Below, in pieces: positions 23,002 through 33,349 of a stretch of DNA of 64,000 nucleotides (within the stretch, counting starts at the first letter, position 1; each line of letters begins with the position of its first letter). The position numbers and the translations under genes are program-made. The stretch comes from Cylicocyclus nassatus (taxonomy: Eukaryota; Nematoda; Chromadorea; Rhabditida; Strongylidae), in assembly GCA_958299035.1 (NCBI GenBank), contig CATQJL010000305.1, positions 62,840,127-62,904,126 on the forward strand, given 5' to 3'. The notes under the pieces were generated by a model. That model did not search any database. It was not told where the DNA came from and worked only from the letters and a program-made list of their open reading frames with translations.

Positions 23002-24020
23002 TTAGGTTGGTGCAAAAGTTTTGTCATTTTTTTCAGTCCATCGGCAAGCACGCTAGAATGAATATAAGCAATTATTTCAAAATGTATCAGATGCAGAATT
23101 TCTTCCTCTTTCCAGCAGCTAAACAAGCATTGTGTTTCGTTGCGAGAATGATGAGATATTTGCTGGAAATTGCAACCATTCGTTTTTACCATGTCCAACT
23201 TTCACTAATTTTCAAAATTTTTGTATGAGACTTTCGGAGGGGTTCTAATAACCACCAGATAGGGCAAACCTTTTGCCAACTTATGCAATTTTTTCTTTGT
23301 TTTAGCTGCTTTTTCAGATTTTTTAAAAATAATTTTCTAAAAGTGTTGGGTTTTGGAAAAATCGCATAACCTGTTATTACACCAAACACTGCAAAACCTA
23401 CAGAATACTGATGTTTCAACACTCGATTATTACTACCGCTACCATTACGAAGTAGATGAGCGATTTTTGCTTCAAATTATGAAGATTTTGAAACATAGGT
23501 TACGTCAGTGCCCACTCCTGAATGTGAGAAATACTGCAATTTTTCCCACAAATTTCGCCTGTCTCGACGAAAAAGACAAGCGTTAGAAAGAGGAGAAAAG
23601 TTGCATCGAATGGTGACTGGACTGTCTAACATTTTATGTTCTAGGAGGTTAAAATAGGCTGAATGTAGAATTTGGTCACTTCAAAAAATAAATAGTAGAA
23701 ATTCTGAAAGACAAGCAGTAGCTCTACAAACAATTGCACTAGTTGGCAAATGATTTGCCCTATCTGCTAGTTAATAGGGCTCCTCCGAAAGTCTCATACA
23801 AAAATTTTGAAAATTAGTGAAATTTGGACATGGTAAAAACGAATGGTTGCAATTTCCAGCAAATATCTCATCATTCTTGCAACGAAACACAATGGGAGTT
23901 TTGATGCTGAAAAGAGGAAGAAATATTGCATCGGATACATTTTGAAGTTTTTGTTTATATTTATTCTAGCGTGTTTGCCGATGGATTGAAAAAACTGACA
24001 AAGCTTTTGCACCAACCTAA
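23002..24020. mobile_element. Mariner-type MITE with ~260-bp terminal inverted repeats
   Basis: The termini are TTAGGTTGGTGCAAAAG, the classic mariner-type end, and the arms pair for about 260 bp (23002-23270 against 23760-24020). It is flanked by TA at 23000-23001 and 24021-24022. The middle has no transposase frame. Confidence 0.85.
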
Positions 24021-24181
24021 TATTTAAATATTCTTAAACAGTGGCGTATCTGTTCTGTAAATTACTTGCACTACCAGATCCCTGGCTTCTTGTGTATTAG
24101 GTGTGTATGCGCTAATTTTTTCAAATGCAAACTACTGCATATTCTATTAAGCCTTAGTTTATACATTATTTCACCCAAATA

Positions 24182-24979
24182 TTAGGTTGGCACATAAGTT
24201 TTGCAACTTTTTCTTATAACTCGTGTGTTTTGCGATGTGGCGCTTCCATTTTCTGGTATTATAATGAGTATCGTGTTAACAGCGAAAGCAACCATTCGTG
24301 CCGTATCAACATCACGTTCAAGAGTTACGATAAGGCAATTTTTGAGTGGGAAAGAAAAAGGAATTGACACGGATTGAGGTCAAATTTGGTCTAAGGGGGT
24401 CATTCGACATCCTGATTACGAAAATGATATTCATTTTGCTTGAAAAAATTATTTTGCTACAAAAAAGTTGAATTACAAAAAACCACTAGGCTAATTTTTG
24501 ACTCTGGCAACAATTGAATATGATATTCGTAATCAGCATGTCAAGTTATTCCATCGTGCAAAATTTCGCTTATCTTCGACTATTGTGACTCTCTGGCATT
24601 GATGAATTATCCAAGCTACTTTGACGCATTTGACTTGTTTGAGTTTATGAAATCGCCAGATTTCCATTTAACAATGAATTACAATTCTTTTTTCGCTGGG
24701 TTCAGTAGCCAACCTCTGAGAATATTTTGCCCACAGTTCCGGTTGAATTTGGTTAACTTACTTTCGTAGGTCTTCATTTATGCAAAAAAACCATAAAACC
24801 TCAATTTTGACTGCTTCTAGGAGAATGCGCAGATCTTTTCCATTTTGCCAGAAAAAATCAAAAGGTGTGCGCAGATTTATAGCGCACTTCCGAGTCTACA
24901 TAATATCAAAATTTGAATGCGCCTCATTCATAGAGAAAGAAGTTATGGACAAGGTTGCAAAACTTATGTGCCAACCTAT
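24182..24979. mobile_element. Mariner-type MITE, TTAGGTTGGCACATAAG family
   Basis: The left end TTAGGTTGGCACATAAGTTT pairs with the right end at 24955-24979 with one mismatch at the tip. It is flanked by TA at 24180-24181 and 24980-24981. The second TA is shared with the next element, so the two lie end to end. No transposase is encoded in the 798 bp. Confidence 0.75.
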
Positions 24980-26376
24980 TATTAGGTTGGTTCATAATTA
25001 ATGCACGGTTTTCCTACCTCTTCTTACAAACGCTAGTTTTCAATCAAGAATCGTTTTTCTCTAAAACCATCCACACTATCGGAAAGCTCGTTTCTTCTAC
25101 TTTCAAACATACACTTCCTTTTTCGGAGATCTTTGTACAGACCGAAGTTTTATGCCTTTGAAGGTGAGGAACTCAAACTTAAAAATTTTTCCTTTCATTC
25201 GGCTTGCCCTAATTCCATGAAAATGCTCAAATTTGTTTCGAAAAATATGTGTTATAGTCGCGAAGATTTGTGCTACAAAATGCTCACCAAGGCTAAATTT
25301 TTTAGAAATCCTGAGCCGAGAAGCTTTGACTCAAACTTAGCTGAATGCTGGGATCACTCGGAGCTTTATAAAATGCTTATATGAGAAGCAATTACAGAAC
25401 CTTCACTTGGTTTTGGTAGAGTAGACCAAGGACTACTAACAGTAGGAAAACGGCAGAATTTTCTCGTTTTTGAAGTGAGAAAAAATTGAAGGAATCAAAA
25501 AGTACAGATTTTTGCCTTCTCTAAAATGCAGAAGAAAATGGTACTTTTGCTACCTTGGCAATACTTTTTTTCGCAGAAAATTTATGGTAAAAGCCAAGTT
25601 CCACGCTACTACCGAATCGACCATCGGCTACACAATGGGCAACGTTTGCTCCAATCTAGTTCTTTTGAGAGTAGCTTTGCTCCTTCAAACTAGAGCTTTC
25701 CAGGAAAAATTCTCGGTAAATTTTGAGCCGTAAAATCTTCCCCGTGATGAGTGCAATCACACAAAAGTATGCGTGGTATAGCTAAAAGTGTCTAGAATAT
25801 TAGGTTGTCCCAAAAGTAAACTCCTTTTTTGATTAACTCAAGCTGTTTTTGTTTTCCTAGTATACTCAGGGTATCGTTCGATAGAGCAAATCAAGCTCTA
25901 CAAAATGACCGCCAAGGGTTCGCCTAAGTCGCCTTCTGTGTAAAGTTTGAAGCCAAAATCGAAAAAAATTTTGTCACCTAAAAATTGGATTTCTGCGACG
26001 AAGAATCCTACAGACCCCCAACTCATTATACAGTAGGCACATAGTAGTACACAAATATGCCTTTACCGGATTTTTTCCGAGCTTAGGAAGCGAGAAACAA
26101 AAATTGCTCAAGAATGGCAAACTCCGCCCCCCGCCCCTCCCACATATGTCACTGTATACTACAAGCCTTAGTAATATAATCTCAGAACCTGATCCCTGTA
26201 AGTGCTCTTATAATCGAAGAATACCAAGTTTTACATTTAAAAAACCCGAAAAAAGTGGCATTTTGGCATTTTGGGACCCTATTTGTTTCTCAATTTTGAA
26301 CCCCGGAAAAAATCCGCCAAATACATTTTTGGATACTGCTACAATACCGCTCACATTTTTTGAAAAAAAGACGCGA

Positions 26377-26498
26377 ATGTATGGATATGTATGGACATGT
26401 ACGGACATGTCCATACATGTATGGACATGTCCGTACATGTATGGACATGTCCGTACATGTCCGTACATGTCCATACATGTATGGACATGTCCATACAT
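26377..26498. repeat. 10-bp tandem satellite, ATGGACATGT / CCRTACATGT units
   Basis: About twelve decamers in strict 10-bp register alternate between ATGGACATGT-like and CCATACATGT or CCGTACATGT units. The matching place in the right arm (32189-32222) has only about three units. The units pair with each other, so the array is itself locally palindromic. Confidence 0.9.
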
Positions 26499-26711
26499 CA
26501 GCGTCGCGTGGCCATATCTCGCTTCAGAGTGGACGAATTCTGAATCCAAGGCCACCGTTCGATTCAGCTCGGCGCGGAGAATCTTCTGATATATTGGAAG
26601 TGGGGGTACGATGTTTTCGATATTCCGTTTCCAGTTTTTTCAATTTGTTCTGCGGAGGTCCTTTCGCGAATATGTGAAGCAACGCCTACCCAATATAGAA
26701 GACTTTACTAA

Positions 26712-27164
26712 CAAGGGAATGGTCAGAAATCGAAGTGGCCAATCCATACAAGCTGCACACCATTAGATGCAGTTCAAAACGCTGACTCTAAATCTGTCTT
26801 CCTTATCTGCAGAGCGCTTTTGTGGACGAAATTATAAGCCGCTGAAGGCCATTATTTTGCTAAGAAATTGTGCGTGTAAAGCGCAAACTTAGCCGCACAA
26901 GGCCATTCTCGGCTCAGTGTTGGACCAAAGCATGCAGCTAGGTCACTTCATGTGACCCGCACCTAGAATTGAGCTGAAAGAGCAATAATTTGCCTGATTT
27001 CGCAATTTTTGTATGCGATTTTTTCGCAGTAAAGTTGCTCATAACTTCGCCTACAAAGGCGCTCTGCAGATATGGAAGACAGATTTGAAATCAGCGTTCT
27101 ATGCTGTATCGAATGGTATGCAGCTTATATGGATTGGCCACTTCGACTTCTGACCATTCCCTTG
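26712..27164. mobile_element. TWA-target MITE (CAAGGGAA termini) in the left palindrome arm
   Basis: The ends, CAAGGGAATGGTCAGAA, pair for more than 40 bp. It is flanked by TAA at 26709-26711 and 27165-27167. The right arm shows the uninterrupted site with a single TAA (as TTA at 31977-31979). A 3-bp TWA duplication is typical of the PIF/Harbinger superfamily, although the superfamily call is inference. It has no transposase. Confidence 0.85.
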
Positions 27165-27973
27165 TAAGTACTATTCGATAATACTGTTCTTGTAAATTAT
27201 TGTGCGCTAAAAAATAGGCTCAGACTTCTTTCCAAAGGAGGTGAAAGCGTTGGTGAATTTTGGAAAAATCACGCCTTTCTAAATTCTACTCGCCATAACT
27301 TCCTTCGGAATAAGTATAATTTGAATCCGAAAACTGCGCCTTGCTCAGCTCATCAAGTCGAATCTTGCTATGTACAGCATGTCCTTGGTATTTCGATTTC
27401 AGTATTCTTGAATCTTTCTGAGGACGTCTTTTCGCGAAGGTGTAATGCAGCGAACATTGTCCCGAGTACATTTCAGCAAGGATCTTTCGATAGCACTTTT
27501 TCTGTAGATTATGATATGCTAAATAGTAGTCGCAGGTTTCTTTTCAAAGGAAATAGAAGGGCTGGTGAATAGTGGAAAAATCTTGTCGTCCCAAATTCTA
27601 CTCGCCATATCAGCAGGATACGAAGCTATCTTGCTAAGCAGATGTGAGTTTCGGAATCAGCAGGTCGCATAACCTCTACGAGCAAGTTTTCCGATATGTT
27701 CGGGTCATTTCATTTTTTCTCGCTTTACGCTCCGGAAGCGCGCCGATGAATTTTGGTCAAAATGTTGATGCTCTTGAATTGTAAAACTTCGCTTATAGAG
27801 GTTTTCGAACACGTTCTTTACGAAAATCGTGGTCTTTGAGGATTACAGGGTCTTTTTGGAGAGATACGGTGAGGTGACCGTAACTTTATCACGAAAGTAC
27901 GTAACTTTGGCCGCACTTCTCGCGTACCTGTCAGAAACCTTGCCTGCTTGCTTTTCTCATTCAAAGTTACTAG

Positions 27974-29416
27974 CATACCTTCGATACATAGAGCCACGTA
28001 CTCTGGTGACCTTCACTTTGAGCGTCATGATAGAACACAACCTACACCTAGGGCGAAGCCCCGGATATCATGGCATAACTAATGACATATCCGTATAGGG
28101 AGAGAGGTGAATATAGTAGTGACATCCAAAAGAATCTCAAAAAACCGAAGGATTACGTTTTTATGGCCCTTTTTGCCAAAAAGACTTTTATTTAAAAATT
28201 CAATGAGGAACTGGAGCAAAATTTCTCAATTAATCTTTCTCTAGACTTCGATTAGTGTTGGAAGTTCATGAAAGCCTGGAGTTCAATAAAAACAAAAAAA
28301 ACTGCACTCAAATCTTGCGCAGAAAGTCGCCACATAAATGCTGGTCTATCTCATTATGGAGCGATTTTCAAGACCCGCGACGTTGTCAGTGCTCCTGGCC
28401 GTCTCATGAGGATCACAACGATATATAATGTTACAGGGTTTCGTTATGATCCCGCGGAGATCAATGACCAGAGCCAAATGCCCCGCCGGCTCTGGTCTGT
28501 CTCCGCTGCTCGTCTGCGTCTCCGTGACTTGCGCGCTACCTCGCTACCCCAAAAGCGGGGCGCGGGGCATTTGGCTCTGGTACCCTTTTCTTCGTTCTTG
28601 GGAGCCCAATTTCGACAATCTATATATCATATTAAAGCTCTTGATCTCTATTTTCACACTGACAACGTCGCAAGACTCCTTTTTATGGTTTAAACGAGAA
28701 ATATAGGAAAAACGGAGTTTTCGAAAACCTCTTGTTTTTTCTTTAGTTCAACTCTTTTCACTCGGTTTTTTTGTGTATTCGATAGGTCTTGTTTCTGTCT
28801 ATAATGTAGACAACGTCGCCGAGCTTACTTCTTTGCTTATGCCGGTTTTTTTTGTGAAAATTACCAAAAAGTGCGTTTTTCTTTACCATGTTCTTTTTCA
28901 ATGCTTTTGCAACGAATTTTCTCTAGCTTGGACGTTACATGCTCAGAATGATGAGCGGAAGAATCCAGACAACGTCGCAGGATACGAAACGACCATGCGG
29001 GGGTGAAAATTCAAAGGACGCGTCAAAAATCAGATTGGCGTCGATGTGCAGCATAACTTTTTAGACATGTTTAACATGTTCAGTTTAGTTGTTGACAAGT
29101 TTGCCTTCTTTCGTTCTCCCAACTACAGCCACAGCTAACGCTTTTTTTTCAACTAGAAAAGAACTTTGTTCCTGTTGCCACCCAATTTAACCGGCAATTC
29201 TGAAGACAAAATGTGCGTAGGAAACCACCAAGATAAGGTTTTAAATTAGGTGATGTGTTAGCCTCTGTTTTAAATGAATTTTTCAAGTTTCCTGGTTCAA
29301 TTCAGATCTCTAAATTTCCATCAGTTTTTTCTAAAACAACCTTCACTTTTTATAGGGGGCAAGAACTCAAACAACTATCACTTTCTAGGCTCTGTCTCTT
29401 GACTATCGAAGGTATG
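27974..29416. mobile_element. Non-autonomous DNA transposon, 8-bp target duplication, in the left palindrome arm
   Basis: The termini are a perfect 13-bp inverted repeat, CATACCTTCGATA. The flanks are an exact 8-bp repeat, GTTACTAG, at 27966-27973 and 29417-29424. The right arm keeps the single-copy empty site (31168-31175, reverse orientation). The 1443-bp interior encodes no recognised transposase and contains a further GC-rich inverted repeat (CAGAGCCAAATGCCCCGC at about 28470 against 28580). An 8-bp duplication fits hAT or P-type elements. Confidence 0.85.
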
Positions 29417-29571
29417 GTTACTAGGAACTGTGCTATCGAATGGTGTATTACTCAGGCTCCAGTCTGTGAAATTTGCCGAGTTACGAGCCTACAAATATAC
29501 GTCCTCATGAATTTTGCCCAAATTGTAAAGATCGCATATCTCGTCGAAATTCCTCCGCGAGCGCTTGTGTT

Positions 29572-30836
29572 AGGTCATTCGGAAAGTTTTTTCGTTTTTG
29601 CACCTCCAAATTCAAACGAGCACAATTTTTCCCAATTTTTCAGCCTTTTTCCATCAAATAAACTGCATTGTGTTCAGCAAATTTCTGGTTACACTCTTAT
29701 AGTGCTCTTGTGCTTTTCTCTTGCGGAATGATCACAAAGGAATCACTAAAGCCTGAAAAGGCGTTTTTGATTAGTCAATCTCTATTAGGTCCTATTATTT
29801 TTTAATAGGCACCGAGGAATTGGAAAATTCGGTGACTGGTAAAGGAAGGTCTAAAGAGTTTGAAAAATAAACAGGAACCTCGGTGCGCAGTCAACCCCTT
29901 TTATGAGAGCCACTTTTCTTACATGTGGTTTGGCGGAGTCATGAGCGTGGATGGCATCTCTCATAGCTTATACGTGCAAGTCTGCTCAGTTTTGAAATTT
30001 TGAAAAACAGTCTTCAGAGCGACATCACACTACTCTGCTCTTACAGTACAATAGCATTTTAGCAAGTTTATAGCGTATAAGACCAGCAGGATTACATTAA
30101 TTTGAGTGCATTAACCTTTTGGAATGACAGATTGTTCTGGTCGTGCTTTCAATGCTTATTCCAAATGATCTACCACATGGTCGCTTCTCATTGCCGCACT
30201 TGGTCAATTTTTTGCTGTAATTAATAACTCAGGCTGGAAAAGGATTGCTACATAAAATTATGAGCGACGAAAGCAGAGTCAGCGCGCCCTCAAACTGCGA
30301 TTGCGACAATTTGTGGGTACATGTCGCTGAAATTTTTCGATATTGCAGCTTTAGCGAAGGTGGCTCCTAATAAGGTTATATGACACTTCAGAGCCTGCTG
30401 ATGATTTTACGCAGCTATAATTGCGATTTAAAGGACCCTCTGAGATGCTCGTTTATATGGCAGAAACACCTTCCAGGACACTGCAAAATATTAGCTTTCA
30501 CTTCTCTAGATCTGAACTTTCTGAAGTAAACTTGAACCTACCTCAAAAAAGACGTGGTATTGGCAAATGCATTGCGCACAATGATGGTTTCCTCAACGGT
30601 CTTACGCTCAAATTTAAGCTTAGAGAATACAATTATTCGATAGTCGCGTTTTCGTATGTCGAATTTAGAGCCGCGTAAACTTCCCTACAAAGCGTCAATT
30701 TCGATGGGATCCCAGAAGCTAGAAGACTTCCTCTACAAATCCATATATGGCAACCCTTAACAGCCCCCTGACACCCTCTTAAAATATGGTATCAACATCA
30801 AAGGCGCAAAAAGGAAAAAACTATCCGAATGACCTA
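29572..30836. mobile_element. Inner TIR-bounded segment at the palindrome centre
   Basis: TTAGGTCATTCGGAAAGTTT at 29572 is mirrored at the right end by TTAGGTCATTCGGATAGTTT (reverse complement near 30820-30836). The TTAGGT start resembles the mariner-type ends of the two enclosing elements. The right flank is TA, but the left flank is TG. Several frames of 60-90 codons inside have no motif. It may be a third nested element or just the innermost part of the palindrome followed by its unpaired loop. Confidence 0.5.
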
Positions 30837-32258
30837 ATACAATGCGCTGATCAAATCCTTCCATATTTTTGATAGATCTTATTGTGTTAGATTTGGTGCT
30901 TTGAGCTCTAGCCACGAAATAGCTTTGATATTCAGTTGAGCAGCTGAAGCAGACGCAAGCACCATATTCAGTGCAGTGGGAGACGTTCAACGAAGCGAAC
31001 ATAATATCTGCAACGAGCGTCATACAAGCGCTCGCGGAGGAATTTCGACGAAACATGCGATCTTTACATTTTGGGCAAAATTCATGAGGACGTGTATTTG
31101 TAGGCTCGTAACTCGGCGAATTTCACAGACTGGAGCCTGAGTAATACACCATTCGATAGCACAGTTCCTAGTAACTTTGAATGAGAAAAGCAAGCAGGCA
31201 AGGTTTCTGACAGGTACGCGAGAAGTGCGGCCAAAGTTACGTACTTTCGTGATAAAGTTACGGTCACCTCACCGTATCTCTCCAAAAAGACCCTGTAATC
31301 CTCAAAGACCACGATTCTCGTAAAGAGCGTGTTCGAAAACCTCTATAAGCGAAGTTTCCTTACAATTCAAGAGCATCAACATTTTGACCAAAATTCATCG
31401 GCGCGCTTCCGGAGCGTAAAGCGAGAAAAAATGAAATGACCCGAACATATCGGAAAACTTGCTCGTAGAGGTTATGCGACCTGCTGATTTCGAAACTCAC
31501 ATCTGCTTAGCAAGATAGCTTCGTATCCTGCTGATATGGCGAGTAGAATTTGGGACGACAAGATTTTTCCACTATTCACCAGCCCTTCTATTTCCTTTGA
31601 AAAGAAACCTGCGACTACTATTTAGCATATCATAATCTACAGAAAAAGTGCTATCGAAAGATCCTTGCTGAAATGTACTCGGGACAATGTTCGCTGCATT
31701 ACACCTTCGCGAAAAGACGTCCTCAGAAAGATTCAAGAATACTGAAATCGAAATACCAAGGACATGCTGTACATAGCAAGATTCGACTTGATGAGCTGAG
31801 CAAGGCGCAGTTTTCGGATTCAAATTATACTTATTCCGAAAGAAGTTATGGCGAGTAGAATTTAGAAACGCGTGATTTTTCCAAAATTCACTAACGCTTT
31901 CACCTCCTTTGGAAAGAAGTCTGAGCCTATTTTTTAGCGCACAATAATTTACAAGAACAGTATTATCGAATAGTACTTAGTAAAGTCTTCTATATTGGGT
32001 AGGCGTTGCTTCACATATTCGCGAAAGGACCTCCGCAGAACAAATTGAAAAAACTGGAAACGGAATATCGAAAACATCGTACCCCCACTTCCAATATATC
32101 AGAAGATTCTCCGCGCCGAGCTGAATCGAACGGTGGCCTTGGATTCAGAATTCGTCCACTCTGAAGCGAGATATGGCCACGCGACGTTGATGTATGGACA
32201 TGTCCATACATGTCCATACATTCGCGTCTTTTTTTCAAAAAATGTGAGCGGTATTGTA
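30837..32258. repeat. Right arm of the giant palindrome, keeping two empty sites
   Basis: This is the reverse complement of the left arm without its insertions. It has about 220 extra bases at 30837-31045 that the left arm lacks, and a three-unit version of the 10-bp satellite at 32189-32222. The pairing starts at 32258 with TACAATACCGCTCAC read on the minus strand. Confidence 0.9.
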
Positions 32259-32602
32259 TGTGTTTACTATATGAAGACCAAGTTGGAAGTCCGTAGGAAT
32301 TTTCTGGAAGAAGATCCGATTATTAGGGTAGCTGAAAAATTTTGATTTTTGGCTCCAAAATTTACCTAGGTTACGAACTAGGTAGAACTTTGGTAGTCTT
32401 TTTGTAGAGTTTGCTGTCTACCGAATGGTACCCTAAATCTGTCAAAAAAACAAAAACCGTTCAAGTTATCTAGAAATGGAGTTTACTTTTGGGACAACCT
32501 AATAGTTTTTATTGCGCTCCGAAAGATTGTTTTGGAAAAGAATTATCTTTATTAGAAGTGGAAGTTGAGAAAACGTGCATTAATTATGAGCCAACCTAAT
32601 AT

Positions 32603-32977
32603 TTAGTGCTTAATATGAGATCCACTGTTTTGTTCAATGCTTTTGAGTCTTTTATTCCAAAAGGGAGATGCTAACGGTCCATATATTTTATATTTCAGTT
32701 CAAAAGTGTGACGTTGGAATGATTCATTGAAAGCATGTTCTATAAGCCTATTCATATCATATTTATTCAGTGTTCTGAAAAATTTATAAAGCTCGTTCCC
32801 CTGCCTAATGTTTATTTCATTTACCAAGTAGTCCATTCTGTTGGGAAAAGTTCTTTGCCTTCTTGATCTTCTTTTCTTTTCTTTCGTTCTTGGTCTCTTT
32901 ACCGGATATGTGAAGTACGGGTGGTCCCTTTCTTCCAAAGGGTTCACCTTTTCCGATATATTACCAAAACCTTTCAT
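32603..32977 (-). pseudogene. Basic 124-codon ORF next to the transposon nest
   Basis: The minus frame starts MKGFGNISEKVNPLEER and is rich in K and R (KEKKRRSRRQR). Its C-terminal half, NELYKFFRTLNKYDMNRL to FELKYKIYGPL, looks like a folded helical segment. It ends three bases from the outer nest boundary. I do not recognise it. One idea, inference only, is that it is the 5' part of the Penelope-like element whose next part lies at 22301-22960, the two having been separated by the nested insertions. Confidence 0.35.
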
Positions 32978-33349
32978 TTGGTCGTTGTTAACGACTCAAT
33001 ATTATTGAAATGATGGGTGTTCATTACTGAAGCGCATCTCTTACTCGTTCAAAGGATCAAGAGATCAATACGTCATCCAGGTTGTGTTTTCGTCCATTGG
33101 AGTTTTTGATTGTCTCACCACTATCACTTTTCTTAACTTTCTCGACTTTATATGTGAACTTTACTGCGACGTAATGACAAACTATTTCAAAATGCTTTAT
33201 CCGTGACGTAGTTCGCCATATTTCTACAATATGCTTCTGCATCTACCCTAGTTACACCGTGGGCCCTGTACTGTTCTTCAAACCTTCAAAAAAGATCGTT
33301 AATTATTTAATTTGATTGTCGTGTACGACGCATACGTTCTCATCACTGC
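32978..33349. other. Spacer between the basic ORF and the MULE fragment
   Basis: A 61-codon minus frame at 33057-33242 (starting MQKHIVEIW) may belong to one of the neighbouring transposon remnants. No motif was recognised. Confidence 0.3.

Larger units (their letters stand above)
26340..29571. repeat. Left arm of the giant palindrome, with insertions
   Basis: This pairs with 30837-32258 read in reverse. Long stretches are identical: for example, the same 83-codon open frame appears at 27321-27572 (plus) and 31572-31823 (minus), and the same ~48-codon frame appears near 27829 (plus) and 31312 (minus). The arm is longer than its partner because it carries insertions at 26712-27164 and 27974-29416 and an expanded 10-bp satellite at 26377-26498. 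It lacks about 220 bp present in the right arm near 30837-31045. Confidence 0.9.
25800..32502. mobile_element. Middle mariner-type TIR element carrying a giant palindrome
   Basis: The ends TTAGGTTGTCCCAAAAGTAA match exactly in inverted orientation, with pairing of about 170 bp, and TA flanks lie at 25798-25799 and 32503-32504. Inside, 26340-29570 and 30837-32258 form a long inverted repeat. The outer interior parts (25990-26339 and 32259-32330) are not complementary. No transposase frame with mariner motifs was seen. Confidence 0.8.
24982..32599. mobile_element. Outer mariner-type TIR element containing the nested palindrome
   Basis: The left end TTAGGTTGGTTCATAATTAA matches the reverse complement of the right end, TTAGGTTGGCTCATAATTAA, and the similarity runs on for about 95 bp with decay. 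It is flanked by TA on both sides (24980-24981 and 32600-32601). It is 7618 bp long because a second TIR element (25800-32502) lies inside it. No mariner transposase was found in the parts unique to it, 24982-25799 and 32503-32599. Confidence 0.75.

Noticed and set aside
24182..24370. Minus-strand ORF in the second mariner-type MITE as a possible transposase fragment
   Set aside because: No DD34D/E-type or helix-turn-helix motif could be read in any frame.
26104..26677. Open frames rich in CPYMYGHV/MDMYGHV repeats
   Set aside because: They are translations of the 10-bp satellite in several frames and on both strands, not a protein gene.
29255..29731. 158-codon plus-strand ORF
   Set aside because: It crosses the boundary of the 8-bp-duplication element and the palindrome arm, so it is a chance frame.
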